Counted from the first letter of the stretch, positions 21,420-34,530 are shown. The stretch: DNA of 64,000 nucleotides from Ascaphus truei (GCA_036426205.1 WSYH01001906.1:19605-83604), one strand, 5' to 3'. Notes: generated by a model not told the origin, from the letters alone. Program-made: numbers and translations.

Positions 21420-21780
21420 TTATGCGTTATATGCCATAAAATACCTGTAATCCATAACACCCTGTTCAGCCCACAAGTCGTCCATGTCCCTCAGGGTACA
21501 AAATTCCCCGAAGGAAGAAAGACGAGTCGCGGGCTGAGGAGGACGAGTGGCCGGATCCTCAATAATTGACTCAGAATGATGTTCATCTTCTGATGCTATA
21601 TCTGGATTATTATGATCATTAGGAAGAGAATCTTGTGTATCTTTATTGTTAAAGGTTTTTTTTAAAGTTAATTTGCGCACGTATTTGTGCACATCGATTG
21701 CAACATCAAACAGATCAAGATCCATTGTTGGTGCGTATTTGAGATCCTTATTCAATAAAGACATTTCTGCCCTAGATAAT
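21420..21780 (-). pseudogene. PLE RT-frame N-terminus, truncated
   Basis: The minus strand reads MSLLNKDLKYAPT then DLFDVAIDVHKYVRKLTLKK, matching the segment that starts the RT frame of PLEs (compare GLSFAPTRKVNNFDLYIDL near 26370). It runs 114 codons into an acidic tail and stops before any RT motif. Confidence 0.6.
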
Positions 21781-21838
21781 TCATGTCCAGATAAATTTAT
21801 AACACTATTCTCTATGAATTCTTCTTACTTTTGGGAGG

Positions 21839-22545
21839 TTATCTTTTTCCGTTCTTGTCTTTTCCCTCTCCTTGTCCTTTTGAGTTTTTTTGAAAAAGTG
21901 AAAAGATTTTTTGTGCATATTGTGTATTCCTAGACTGACTCATTGAAGGTTCCGTTCTTATTCGATAGTCTCCATTTGTCTGCCCTCCTTCACCCTTCTG
22001 TCTCTCCATCTCACGCAAAAGATAACCCGGTTGTTTGTCTGTGTCCCCAAAGGAGATAGTATGCGCTGAGGGTTCTACATCAGAAAATTCCGATTCCCCA
22101 CTCTGATCACTTTTCCCTTTCAATATTGATTTGCGTGGTGTAGATCTGAAGTGTGAGGTGTTTTTGGGGGCCCCATATGAACGATCAACATTCTGATTGA
22201 CTCTTTGCCATGCGTAGATTTGCTTTTTCGTATAATCTAATTTGTCCCTGTCGAATTTTGTTTGTTTTTTCGCCATAATATCTGTTTCTACACCGGCCAC
22301 CGTTTTTAACAAGATGCGATCATCATTTTTGAACACACAATGTTCTTAAATTTTATTAACCGTTTCTGTAAATCAGTGATTTGATCATTCAGTAATTCCT
22401 TCTCTCTATATTTCTCCTTGATGATAAGATCCATTAAATTAAATGAACAAATATTCAATGTGTTAATCCATTTTCCCTCAAACTCTTTGTTTTGAAACCC
22501 AAAGGTAGGTGCTTTCTTTATCCGCACCTGTTTCAAAACACTTTT
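21839..22545 (-). pseudogene. PLE ORF1-like coiled-coil protein
   Basis: Charged helical segments (EKYREKELLNDQITDLQKRL) lead to KKQTKFDRDKLDYTKKQIYA, a block I associate with the upstream ORF of vertebrate PLEs, and then a polar Ser/Gly/Lys tail. Two frames overlap near 22310-22336, so there is a frameshift. An inverted copy lies at 25480-25955. Confidence 0.6.
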
Positions 22546-22959
22546 GTGAGTGTACAGATGGAGGTATCAAGAATTCCGGCTTCTTGGGTATAGATAAAAT
22601 AGTAAAGAGACAACGAGGAGGGGATATGATTAATTTTCTTGACCGCAAAGAATCACAATGGACTTTCTTATTGAACACTAGGTGGGACCTAGGACATTTT
22701 CTTAGATAAACTGGTGTTTTTTCTATTTGAATCAATTTGTTAAATTCTTTGACTGTATGATCTTTCCCTTAAAAAATGTGCGAATTAAGATTTTTCATTG
22801 TGTGCTAAATTAGTATTTTCTCATTAGACTCTCTTGTATGATTGAAGACGTTCTCATTTCTCAAATATCATGCTTTGTGTATATAGTTCTATTGATGTGC
22901 GATTGAAGATGTTCTTTGTTCTATTATGGTATGAAATTTTATTTAGTTCGGAATGGTGA

Positions 22960-23415
22960 TTTAACCAGCAATGTTCTTAAATTTTTTATAATACCGTTTC
23001 TGAAGTGTAATCAGTGATTTGGATTCTAGTAATCGCTATCTCTCATATTGTTCCCCTTGATGAGTAAGATCCGTTAAATTAATGAACAAAATTCATGTGT
23101 TAATCATTTTCCACAAACTCTTTGTTTTGAAACCCAAGTAGTTGCTTTCTTTATCCGCAAGCTTCTGGATCTCTATTGACTGTGTCATATTATCCAGTGT
23201 AAGTGCATCCATCCAGACCAGTAGTGTGTTGTGAGAACAACCTCTCCATTTTTTTGAAATACATCTTCAAATCAGTAAATCACAAGAGTCCTCATCAATA
23301 ATATTTTCAAACACCTGTAATGCTTTTTTCTTCCTAGACGTGTCATCTTGGTAGTTAAAGGTATAATCAGTTGGTGCAGTATGTTCCTGGGAACTATCAG
23401 TATCTTCCATCAGTA
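22960..23415 (-). pseudogene. PLE ORF1 N-terminal part, broken
   Basis: A minus-strand ATG at about 23411 starts MEDTDSSQEHTAPTDYTF and continues into a region ending in LADKESNYLGFKTKSL, which matches the ORF1 copy starting near 22545. Stops and a frameshift break it. It supplies the likely true ORF1 start missing from the neighbouring copy. Confidence 0.5.
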
Positions 23416-23951
23416 AGCTATGGATACTTTAACTCTTTATGATAGAAAAAATCTCCTTAAACAAGGAAAATGGGACCCACTCAAAAAATATAACAAAACA
23501 ATATCCGGAAGTGTATGTGAGCAACCATCACAATAAAGTCACGTAAAGTCAATTAGTGATATGCGCTCCAACATATCCAATCTTGATATAAATCCTTAAA
23601 TGAGATGCAGAAGATAGGTACTGGGGCAGTGAGGTATGTATTCATAATTATAACATTTCATATACCACATATGAGGATAACTCTGACCCTGAAGGTTAAA
23701 GGCTGAAATATAAGGAAAATCAGACCTAAAGCCTCATTGGGAGAGTCTAACGGTAGGTAAGAAATAGCTATATCACAACTCGGATTGCCCCAGCCTGGAA
23801 TCTGTGATGGCGTGCAACCAGAGATTGCAGGAAAGATTGCAGAAGATCCAAGGAAAACACTGCCAACGCACACCCTGAACAGAGTGGTTCCCACACCAAA
23901 AAAAATGATAAAAATGTATATTATCCTTTATTGATCCATAGTTTAAAAAAA

Positions 23952-24002
23952 CGGAGGTAGGTACCCTCCTACGCGTTTCGGGCAATCCGCCCTTTATCAA
24001 GG
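23952..24002 (-). ncRNA. Hammerhead-like motif, PLE terminus
   Basis: On the minus strand: CTTGATAAAG, stem gggc/gccc around GGATT, CGAAACGCGT, then a hairpin ggagg/cctcc followed by GTTT. The downstream hairpin has compensating changes in the copy at 35.15 kb (agaagg/ccttct). Confidence 0.4.
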
Positions 24003-25479
24003 AGTAACATGCCCCTACCAATGTTGGCATTTAAATAAATCAGGGCAGCCCCAATTCGCGCCAAAATCGACACCAAATGTACCCGCCCACAAACACAGTG
24101 ACGTCACACGCAATGCGTGATGACGTCACGACAAGCTACCGCCCCACCCCCCGACCCCGTCATGGCAACCAGCCTGCGTCCCATAGTGCAGGAGAGGCGG
24201 GCCATACCCCAGGCAGCTCGATCCCAGTCCCCTCCTACACTGCAAAGCAGTAAAACGGAGGAGGAACCGGGCTATCGACGCATGTCCAGGCGGCCCGCCC
24301 CCCTCACCACGGAACAAGATGATGTAGGCATGTAGACACACAGGGCCAGGACAAGCTGCACGTGCATACAAGGCATCATACAAGTGGAGGCAACAATGGC
24401 TAAGGGGAACCCTAACACATTTTCCCCAACATATAACATAAAATACTATATAAAAGAATAAATAATAATAATAATGAAATTAATCATAATACGAATAAAG
24501 AAATACATACAGTATGCATATACATTTACCAAAAAGAAGATATATGGCACAATGGAGAATATGCATCCAAACACCTAAAAAACATCAAGAAATAAAAAAT
24601 TTAAAAATAATGAATAAAAATAAACATTTAAATCAAAAAATAAAATAAAATAAACAGATAACTCTACAAAAAATAAAGAAAAACATGGGTTAAGAACATA
24701 ACCCCACCTCCTAAGATACTGATCAGTAAAATCCTCTGTATGGACAAAAACATATATTCTTCTTGCCATCCTTGAAAAAACATAATGTTACATAGCAAAG
24801 ATCAAACAGCAAAACATTATTAAAAAGTTGGCAAATTGTTCATGTGACCTAATTATCACAATACCCATACAGATTCATATGCAAAGGATCCCATATTTAG
24901 TAAATCTTATTTAGTGATACAAGATATATATGTATATTATAGAGAGCATAGCGGTGAAATCTATCCTATAACAATAGATGATGATCAATGAGAAAGAGAA
25001 AAGGACACGTAGATACACCCATATGTAAGTATTATAAGCCATAGACGGATGATGAAATATCATGAAAAAAATGGAGACAGTCCGTTTAATGAGAATATCT
25101 TCAATCAACCAATCTACGAATATTTCATATCCTAATAAACAAAGAACATCTTCAATCGACATCACTAATAGAAACTATATACACAAGCATGATATTTGAG
25201 AAAGGAGAACGTCTTCAATCATACAAGAGAGTCTAATGAGAAAATAATAATTTAGCACACAATGAAAAATCTTAATTTCGCACCTTTTTTAAGGGAAAGA
25301 TCATACAGTCAAGAATTTAACAAATTGATTCAAATAGAAAAGACACCTTATCTAAGAAAAAGTCCTAGGTCCCACCTAGTGTTCAATAAGAAAAGTCCAT
25401 TGTGATTCTTGCGGTCAGAAATTAATCATATCCCCTCCTCGTTGTTCTTTATTTTATCTATAACCAAGAGCCGGAATTC

Positions 25480-25955
25480 TTGATACCTCCATCTGTACAC
25501 TCACAAAAGTGTTTGAAACAGGTGCGGATAAAGAAAGCACCTACCTTTGGGTTTTCAAAACAAAGGAGTTTGAGGGAAATAAAATGGATTAACACATTGA
25601 ATATTTGTTCATTTAATTTAATGGATCTTATTATCAAGGAGAAATATAGAGAGAAGGAATTACTGAATGATCAAATCACTGATTTACAAAAACGGTTAAT
25701 AAAATTTAAGGACATTGAGGGTTTCAAAAATTATGATCGCATCTTGTTAAAAACGGTGGTCGGTGTAGAAACAGATATTATGGTGAAAAAACAAACAAAA
25801 TTCGACAGGGACAAATTAGATTATACGAAAAAGCAAATCTACGCATGGCAAAGAGTCAATCAGAATGTTGATCGTTCATATGGGGCCCCCAAAAACACCA
25901 CACACTTCAGATCTACACCACGCAAATCAATATTGAAAGGGAAATCTGATTGTAA
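25480..25955 (+). pseudogene. Inverted copy of PLE ORF1
   Basis: The plus strand encodes the same protein segment as 22110-22545 on minus, with few changes (TKFDRDKLDYTKKQIYAW shared). It breaks off at about 25955 exactly where the minus-strand RT-frame fragment begins, so the junction marks a rearrangement. Confidence 0.65.
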
Positions 25956-26660
25956 TAATTTCAAAGTTTGTTTTTCCTGAACAGTGAGGTTATTATTGTG
26001 ACTCATTTGAATTGCCTTCGATTGACCAAGATCTTGAAAGTCTTTTTCAACCAGTCTGTTGAAAATTTCAATGTAATGTCCCCTTGAATGGTAAGGATGA
26101 AAAACAGAATTAGGTTTAAAAGATGAATGTTGGATAGACATATCATCTGTGGTGTTAGTGAGACCCTCATACATTAAAGACATTAAATCCACCAAATTAG
26201 TTTGTTCATCGGTGGACAATTTATTTACAATGGGATTTACGTTATCTAATGGTGACACTGATTTACCTTGATCTGCAATAAAATGTCTACTGAGAGTCAA
26301 CTTCCTATTGAACTTTTGAAGATCTATATATAAATCAAAGTTATTGACTTTGCGTGTAGGGGCGAATGAAAGACCTTTCCCCAAAGATTCATAAGGGTGT
26401 GGTCTATGCGATAGTTAGATAGGTTGAAGATACCTTTTGATATTAATGTTGGGTCATCTGGATAGGTTTTACAGGGGAGTGTGGTTCTCTTTTCCCTTTC
26501 TCCCCTTCCTCTGTTTCCTCTTCTGATTCTAGTCTTTTCCTTATCGCTTTGTTTGTAGTTTCTGATATGGGTGGGTGATTTGAGTCCCAGGTGGATATTG
26601 TTTGTCTCATTTTCTCCAACCTGTTTAAAAAATCCTCACTTTCTAATTCCTCTTTTTTAT
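25956..26660 (-). pseudogene. PLE RT-frame N-terminal region
   Basis: The minus strand reads through an acidic linker, then WGKGLSFAPTRKVNNFDLYI and a stretch ending NNLTVQEKQTLKLLQSD. That is the segment just ahead of the RT core in PLEs. The core itself is absent because of the inverted junction at about 25955. Confidence 0.65.
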
Positions 26661-26663
26661 ATT

Positions 26664-27230
26664 TTAATACTTCAAATCTAATTTGAAGGGGAATTGTAGG
26701 TGTCTTTCTCTCTTTTTCCTCACGTGGATTGATGTAATTTTTATAATTGCTATTATTTCTACTGTTGTACGGTTTCTCTTGTCTTGTTTGATATTTATGT
26801 TGTTTGGATTAATTGGGATTCCCATTTTTAGATCTATTAGTATTGGCTCCCCATCTAGGGTTATCTGTGGTGTCATTTCTTTGATATTTAGACGGGAGTC
26901 TAAATCAATGTCAACATTGAGACCCAACGGTGTCAATGTTTGCAATTTATATATCCAATAAGTTTCTTTCTTGGGTAGTCGAATAATGCGATCCCCACCT
27001 TGCCAATCCACAGGTACCATCTCTATTGCTCTTTAAATGAGGCCCGAAGGGTCTTTGTTATGAGTCTCCAAAAAGTGTCTTGACACACTATGTGTCAGAA
27101 GACCTCTCCTAATGTTGCCCATGTGTTCCAGTATGCGGACCCTCAGTGGTCGACTGGTACATCCCACATACTGGAAGCCACATGGGCACTCAAGGAGGTA
27201 TACCACAAACGTTGTATATCATTATATGGG
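26664..27230 (-). pseudogene. PLE GIY-YIG endonuclease domain
   Basis: The minus strand encodes FVVYLLECPCGFQYVGCTSR, then RPLRVRILEHMGNIRRG and HSVSRHFLETHN. A stop at 27032-27034 follows, and beyond it KKETYWIYKLQTLTPLGLN. This is the GIY-YIG nuclease fold used by PLEs to nick target DNA, with an intact YVG core. It lies upstream of the RT-frame N-terminus on the same strand, whereas canonical PLEs carry it C-terminal to RT. A tandem-copy junction is the simplest explanation. Confidence 0.8.
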
Positions 27231-27235
27231 AAGGC

Positions 27236-27440
27236 TCCGATGTGATATATGTATGGCGCCATACAGCATGCATTTGTGCTAATATGCACATCTATTAAAG
27301 ATCCACAAGAGGGGGCTATACCCGTACAATCTGCTGTTCAATATGCTACCTCTGTTTCTTAGTAGGATCAGTGTCAATTAATGTGAAATTTAATTAAATT
27401 GTCTAAATGGTTTTAAAGGTTTTTAGGGATTTGAATAATT
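27236..27440. repeat. Repeat fragment shared with 58.14-58.30 kb
   Basis: The phrase ccacaagagggggctatacc and about 100 bp around it recur near 58250 in the same orientation. No coding signal. Confidence 0.6.
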
Positions 27441-27690
27441 AGATCTTTTTTTTTCCCCACAATCTTTTTCTTTATTGGGGACTTGAGGCAGAGATACAGA
27501 GAATAACAGCAGTATAGAGTTTGCAGTGGAGTCACAGGCACATGACTGCTGGGAATACAAGTCACATCCAATAAACCATTTTCTATTTTATAGGTAGGAA
27601 GAGGGGAAGACAAAGGAAGGGGGAGGGGTGGAAAGACAATGAGAGGCGGGAGGGGGGAAGGGGAGGGGGGGGCAGATGGGAGATGGTATG

Positions 27691-30600
27691 TCAGACGTCT
27701 CCATTCACACTCACCCAGGACAGGCTCAATTTCGGGCCAGGATCTGTACTGTATGTATGAGGAGGGGGGGGGGCTCCAACGCCAGGCCAAGGTTCCCAGG
27801 TTTTGTGAAATTGGGGCATCTTCTGTTTTAACATGGCTGTCAGTCTTTCCATACTCATGACCGTGTTTATTCTATTAACAACTGTTCTTTTAGAGGGTGC
27901 TTTTATTTGTTTCCAGGCCGCTACAATTGAGCATCTAGCGGCTGTCAGGATAGAGGAGATCAATCTGGATAGTGGAGAAGGGAGGTCCTCTATTGATTTT
28001 CCCAGCACATATGTCAGAGGGTCTAAGGGGATCTCCAGTCCTAGGGTTTCATGGAGAAGTTTCTGAATTCTGGACCAGAACTTCTGGATCTCCGGGCATG
28101 ACCACCAAATGTGGGCCATGTCCCCCTTTTAACCACATCCCCTCCAGTACAAATCTGGTGTGCCGGGGAAGATCTGGCTCAGTCTGCTTGGGGTTAGGTA
28201 CCACTGGAAGAGGATTTTATAGATATTTTCTTTTGTTATGGTACAAATCGATGTTTTGGTAGCTGATTCCCAGACATCCTCCCAGTCCTCAATGTCCATT
28301 TGTAGGTTAAGATCAGCGTTCCATTTTTGCATATAGGCGTTGGACAGGGGGGGGAGTGGAGTGACGACTCTATCCCCCTATAAATCTCAGAAATTAATCC
28401 TCTCTGGTATTCACCTTTGAGGCAGAGAGATTCAAATTTAGTCAGGGTGGGAAATTTAGAGTTTTGGGAGAGAGCTCGTAGGAAATGTCTGATTTGTAAA
28501 AATGTAAACAGGTGAAGGTCGTGTGAGTGATACTTGTCTTGGAGCTCTTGGAAGGACAGCATTTCCTCTTTCTTCAGCAGATCTGCAACCATTGTAATGT
28601 TTAGGTCCTGGAATTGACCGAATTAGTTACGGGAGCACCCAGGCGGGAATTCTGGGTTTCCGAAGATAGGGGTGAATTGGGAGGGGGATGATGATATGCC
28701 ATACTTCCCTTTGTTTTTAAGCCAAATAGACCATGTGCATCTCAATGCTCCCAGTTCGAATTTCTGGGTTCGTTTTTCTTTGTTTGCTTAGGACCATAGG
28801 ATAACTGGGAGGGAGGTAGGAGATGCATGATAGGATTCTATCGCCAACCAGCAGTTAGTAGCCAGGGGATTGTTCCAGACTATCGCCTGGCATAGTTGAG
28901 CTGCTTGATAGTATCTGATCACGTCAGGTACGCATAGTCCCCCTCTTGTCTTTGAGGACCCTGGGTTTGCGCCGATTCTAAATGAATCAAAGTGTGGGAC
29001 TGGATATTCTTTAATTCTGATAGTGGGATCAGAACTGGGAGGGTTTGAAAGAAGTATAATAATCGGGGGAGGATATTTATCTTAGTAGAGACAATTCTAC
29101 CAAACCAGGAGATTTGGTGGTTGTTCCATGAGTCCAAGTCCTTTCTAATTTGGTCGAATAGGGGGGATAATTAATTTTGTACAGAGATTTGTAGGAATTG
29201 GTTATCTTTACTCCTATATATTTTGTGTGGGAAGAGTTCCATCTATATTTATAGTTAGACTGTAGTAATCTCCACCTAGATTCTGGAAGGGAGAGGTTAA
29301 GCGCTTCCGATTTGTCCATATTAACCTTATAGTCAGAAACCTGGCTAAATTGATCTAGTAATTTTTGGAGGTTGGGAAGGAATATATGTGGGTCGGCGAG
29401 GGTCCAGATGACGTCATCCGCAAAGAGGGAAATTTTATATTTTGTACGATTGTGATACCTTTTATACTTGGTTCGGCTCTGATTTGGGCCGCTAGTGGTT
29501 CGATTGAGATGGCGAATAGTAGTGGGGATAGGGGGCAACCTTGTCTGGTCCCATTTTTGATTGAGATTGGGATTATCTGTCCACCTGGTAGCTTGAGTTA
29601 TGCTGTGAGGTTTTGGTAAAGAGCGTGGACCCCCTCCAAAAAAGGGCCTGAGAAACCAAATTTAAGCATAGTTTGGTCTAGGAAGGACCATTTGATTCGG
29701 TCAAATGCCTTTTCGGCATCCAGGCTTAGTATCATGGCTTGGAGTTTGCTGAGATGCACATGGTCAATAATAACAATAATTTTGTGGGTGTTGTCAGAGG
29801 CCTGTCTTCCTCACACAAAACCCACTTGATCAATATGAATAAGTTTGGGGAGAATTGGGTTTAGCCTGTTTGCTAAGATCTTGCTGAAGAGTTTAAGGTC
29901 TGTGTTAAGAAGGGAAATTGGTCTGTAACTACCGCATTGTAGCGGGTCCCTTCCTTCCTTGTGGATGATGGCAAGGTTGGCGGCCGAGATTGTGCCTGGG
30001 ATTGGTTCACCCTCGAGGATGGAATTGAACATGTCCAGGAGGTAGGGGGAGAGAGTCGACACAAACGTTTTGTAATAGGCGTTGGAGAAGCCATCTGGCC
30101 CCGGGGTTTTGGCTACTTTAAGAGAGCTTATGGCTTGGGATAACTCTTATTTTGAGATTTTTTTGGTTTAGTTTCTCTAGCTCCTCTTCCGTAAGGGAGG
30201 GCAGGTTGCATTGTGCCAGGTATTGTGCGGCTATATTGGCAGTGTTATGTTCTTGACCTGGGGGGTGGAGGTTGTAGAGATCTTCATAGTATTCCGCGAA
30301 CTCCTGGACAATGTCTTTTTCCATAAAGGAAATCTGGCCACTCTTTGTGCGTATCTTTGTGATTTGGGATTTCGTTTTTAAGCCTCTGAGTTTTGCGGCT
30401 AGTAGTCTGTCCGCTTTGTTGCCCCTGTCGTAGAACCTTTGATTGGTCCATTTCAACGCCCTCTCTACCTCTTCGAGTTGTGTTTGTTTGAGCTCCGCTC
30501 TTGTTATGTTAAGTATTTTATATATTTTTTTGGAGGGGGTATTTTTATGTTGCTGCTCTAGGTTCAAGATCTTATCTGTTATTTCTTTATGTGTTTTGAG

Positions 30601-31056
30601 TTTCAGTTTTTTCTTATAGGAGGCCAACAAGATAAGATCCCCTCTTATTGAGGCTTTATTGCTTCCCAGAGCATAGCAGATGCCAAAACAGATCCTCTGT
30701 TTATTTCGAAAAATGAGGATAGTTTTTGTCTAACTGTCTCAATTATTTTCGGATCATTAAGGAGCAAGTCGTTTAGTTTCCATTTATATGTGTTGCTTTT
30801 TACGAAGGGCAGAGAGAGGGTTATTTCGACCGGGGCATGGTCAGACCATGTAATTGGGCCTATGTTGGACTGGGAAGATGCCTGGAGAACATTATTGGTA
30901 GTCTATCCGTGAGTAAGACTGATGAGGGGCTGAGAAAAATGTGTAGTCCCTCTGACCTAGGGGCTGGGCTCTCCATATATCCACAAGAGAGAAACTTTGT
31001 AGAATTTCTCTGAGTTTTTTGGCCTTTCTTTGAGTTTGGGCAGAGTGGGGGGTTGC
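27691..31056 (-). pseudogene. L1-A ORF2: RT and C-terminal domain, broken
   Basis: Minus-strand frames in order: endonuclease end (YTFFSAPHQSYSRIDY near 30900), linker helices (30118-30630), RT fingers (QVGFV... near 29811), the RT catalytic box LFADDV at about 29407-29427 with both Asp present, and the C-terminal Cys-containing segment with the MAHIWWSCPEIQKFW block (about 28075-28119) ending in WEPWPG. Several frameshifts separate these pieces. ORF2 nicks the target and copies the L1 RNA. This copy cannot make a full protein. Confidence 0.87.
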
Positions 31057-31071
31057 CAGTGTGGTGGATTT
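31057..31071. repeat. Left target-site duplication of the PLE
   Basis: cagtgtggtggattt, repeated exactly at 35502-35516. In the undisturbed L1 this sequence occurs once, in the endonuclease coding region. Confidence 0.9.
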
Positions 31072-31163
31072 CCAATGCAATATGGGTTGGTGCAACGCAC
31101 AGCAAAAGAAGGGGGTGATGGCAGGTCTGGCAAAAAAGTTTCTTTATTGTGTGGACATAAAAA

Positions 31164-31217
31164 CAGAAGGCTGCAACCTTCTACGCGTTTCGTGCAGACA
31201 AATTGCACTTTATCAAG
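31164..31217 (-). ncRNA. Hammerhead-like motif, PLE-B left arm
   Basis: On the minus strand: CTTGATAAAG, stem gtgca/tgcac, CGAAACGCGT, hairpin agaagg/ccttct, GTTTTT. Confidence 0.4.
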
Positions 31218-31689
31218 AAGTGTATCAACATAGAGTACAGCAGGTATATATAGGGGTGGGGGGAGGGGGGTGGGAGGAGAACAGTCTGCCGATTTGGCGC
31301 CAAACTCGCTAATTAGAAACTTCATGCTACTTACACCAATAGTATATAGCTGTGAGGGCATGTGGGAATGGTTGATTACCTGTTGGCACTCGCAGGAGAG
31401 CCGCCTTCAAACACCGTGCTCGGTGACACGCACCACACTGCAATGGAGGGCCAAATCTCGCGAGATGCGCCTCAGGCAAGCCACGTTCTTACCGCGCATG
31501 CGCAGAGCAAAAAATCTTAAAAATCAATCCTGAGTCACACGAGCAGTGCCCATAGTATTATAAGTGCTCGCGCATGCGTCCCTATGTCCATTAGTGACAG
31601 AAAAAATATATAATATGTGCCCCACCACACAATAAGGATGTTGATGGAGATGCCTATACTACGAAGTGACACTCACATAACCAATCCCT

Positions 31690-31975
31690 AGTGCGGTGGG
31701 GTGGAAAAAGGGAAGGGGGGGGGGGGGAAAGAGGGGGAGAGAGAGAAGGAGAGAGAACGAATGGTGGTGGGGGAAGGAAAGGGAAAAGGGGGGGTTGGAA
31801 AGGGAAGGGGAAAATGGGGGGGGGGGACAGGAAAGGGGGTGGGGGGGGGAAGGAGGGGTGAAAGGATAGGGTAAGAGGAGGGAAAAGAACTGAAGAAGAG
31901 CAAGAAAAAAAAAAAAAAAAAAGAGAAGGAGAAGAGAAGAAAGGACAAGAAATAATGGAGGGGAGGGTGGGAAAA
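31690..31975. repeat. G/A-rich low-complexity tract
   Basis: Long G-runs and AG-rich sequence on plus, with poly-A at about 31905-31921. The matching C-rich tract starts the right arm (34620-34660). The 86-residue Phe/Pro-rich minus frame here is compositional. Confidence 0.8.
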
Positions 31976-32539
31976 CTAGATGTACTAAAAAATATTCAAT
32001 TCACGTTTGGGGCCAATTTAGGCAGACTGTACACCAAATATATGAACCTACATGGATTGTGAATTAAAAACAAAAATAATTATGTGATCAAACTTAAGAC
32101 AACATATTAAATGAAATTCTAACTTATACCTATATTAAAAACATATAAGCAGCCCTCCTGAAGAAAAGAGGATACCTGCTAAATTTAGCTATATATATTT
32201 TTTCAGTTTTTACAGTTTTATCAAACCGTGAAGGGAAAGAAGTTACACACATGATACCTATTCAGTTATCCAATAAATGGGAATGTTGTTTGACTTATAT
32301 TGCTAATGTTTACAACCATAATAATTTTTGCAACCATAGTAATTACATACAATCTTTGAACATTATAGAATGATCAGTCAAAACAAAGATACAAAGATAC
32401 AAAGTTGTTTCGTTAGTGTACACAATGTAATAAATCAATAATCTTAGAGCGGTGTGGATGAGACTTGCATAAACATAAAAGTCTAGAGCAATCTGACCAT
32501 GGATATTTTAGAAAATGATAATGCTCCATTCAATTTTAA

Positions 32540-34530
32540 TTCCATCTGGATAATGGGTTTTTAGCATGAAGATCCAGAAGATTCCCTACAATCTAACCAT
32601 TGGGTTAAGTTGCCACCCCTCATTTTGGGTAAAAATTCTCTCAATTCCCATAAATGAGAAGCTTTCGGGACCGCCCTTGGCACATTCTATGAAAGTTTGG
32701 AGACGGGTGCGCCAGTATCTCTCTTGATAAGTCTAAAATGTCTTTGCATTCTAATTTGAGGGACCTTGTTGTCCTTCCGACATATCTTTTCCCACAGCAC
32801 AAACTTATTACATAGACCACAAAGGTGTATTACAATCAATAAAGTATTAATGTTGAAACGTCTATGTGGGCTGTGGGAAAAAGACCAATCTGGAGGGTTT
32901 CATGTACCGACACATATTGCAATTATCACCTGAAGGAGCCCTTGTAATAAATGTGTTTTTATTGGTCCAATATCTGGGGATGACACTCGGAGATAGGTAG
33001 TTGGCAATGGTCTTAGCCTTCCTGTAGACAATTTTAGGTCCCATTTTGGTTATCTCCCCTAGGATGGGATCCATACGTAGTAGACCCCAATGTTTGTTGA
33101 TTATTTTATTTACTTGGCCGCTTGCCTTACTGTATTGGGAAATAAACAAAGGGGATGTGTTTCCCAGTCTTATTTTGCTTGCTTTATCATTTTTTGGGAC
33201 TAACACCTTCGCCCTTGACTCCCTGTTGGGAGGGGAGTAGTTGTATTTCTATCTATTTCCTATTTCTCCCACTGGGTTTCCAAGTTTCCCTGTTGTAACC
33301 CCTTTCAAGAAACCGATGGTGAGAGCCTCAGACTGAGTCAGGAAACCGTCTATTGTAGAACAGTTCCTCCTCAGTCTGAGGTACTGGTTTTGGGGATGCC
33401 AGAGTAATCACCGATATGGGTGACAACTGTCCCGCCTAAGAATGGTATTTCTAGAATACTTTTTTGAAAGTGTCTGTTTGGATTTTTGGGTCCATATCTA
33501 CATAAAGTAGAATGTCCAGGAAGCTGATGTGGTGTGCATTGAAGTTAGTGGTAAATTGAATATCAGATCATTATTATTAACGTATTCAAAAAATGCTTCT
33601 AAGTGTCAGTGCCCGTGCCAATTATAATTAAATCATCAATGAAACGTTTGAAAAAAACAATATTGTGTCTAAATTTATAGTGGCATTATATATGAAACGT
33701 GCTCCCACCACCCATAAACAGATTCGCATAGGAGGGGGCAAAACTTGTCCCATTGCCGTCCCCCGTAGTTGTAAAATAAAACTGGTGCTCAAAAAGAAAA
33801 TAATTGTGTGTGAGAAGAAAAAGAATAAGATTCCGTGATAAATGTGGTCATTAACATGGAGCTTCGGACATTCAATGAAATGGCGAACAGTGCTAACCCC
33901 AGATGGGCTCAATGATGTTACAGGGAAAACCACATCCATGGTGACCCACAAGGTAGTCAGATTTCCATGTGATGTCCTGTAATTGTACCAATAAATCACC
34001 AGAGTCAAGGACGAAGGAGGGCAAAGCCCTCACAAAGGGTTGTAAGTAGGTATTGACATAACGGGATAAGCCATCTCCCAAAGATCCAATGCTAGAGACA
34101 ATTGGACGACCAGGAGTGCGACCAAGTTTATGGATCTTTGGAGATGGTGGAAGACTGGGATAATGGGATGGGGATTGACCAAAAATCCAATCTTTTGTTG
34201 AGAACTTGTGTTGCTGAACCCAAATCTATAAGATTTAATAACTCCTTCAAGAAGGTTGGAGTTGGATCATGTGGTAGTTCAGAGTAGGAGGACTCATCCA
34301 AGTTGGCGATAAGCTTCCCTGAGATAGCTGTCCTACTCTGAACCACCACCGCCCCTCCTTTATCAGCATTTTAATTACCAACATTGGATTACTCTGTAAT
34401 GTTTTGATGGCCAAAACGTCCTCCCTATCCAATGTCATCATTAATACTTGAGAATGAGAAGACTGTGCCAAAAACCTGAGGTCGCGAATCACCAGACTTC
34501 AAACATTGACAGATATGGGCCTTTCACAAA
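32540..34530 (-). pseudogene. PLE-B reverse transcriptase and GIY-YIG endonuclease, broken
   Basis: Minus-strand order: pre-RT block (REDVLAIKTLQSNPMLVIK), a shifted KADKGGAVVV box (about 34350-34400), LSRYVNTYLQPFVRALPSF (about 34010-34080), RGTAMG (about 33740), the catalytic RFIDDL box (about 33630-33660), then LGNTSPLFISQYSKASGQ (about 33130-33180) and a decayed GIY-YIG domain with CGKRYVGRTTRSL (about 32750-32800). RT copies the RNA; GIY-YIG cuts DNA. The catalytic Asp pair is present, but frameshifts and stops break the frame in at least five places. Here the nuclease is C-terminal, as is standard for PLEs. Confidence 0.8.

Larger units (their letters stand above)
21245..27235. mobile_element. 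Rearranged cluster of Penelope-like elements
   Basis: At least three PLE pieces are joined. A minus-strand unit runs from a terminal motif near 23960 through ORF1 to the start of the RT frame, cut near 21420. An inverted plus-strand ORF1 copy lies at about 25130-25955. A minus-strand piece with GIY-YIG endonuclease and an RT-frame N-terminus lies at 25956-27230. Segment 22960-23160 repeats 22330-22530 in direct orientation, and 22090-22950 is inverted at 25130-25955. Tandem and inverted partial copies are typical of PLE insertions. Confidence 0.75.
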
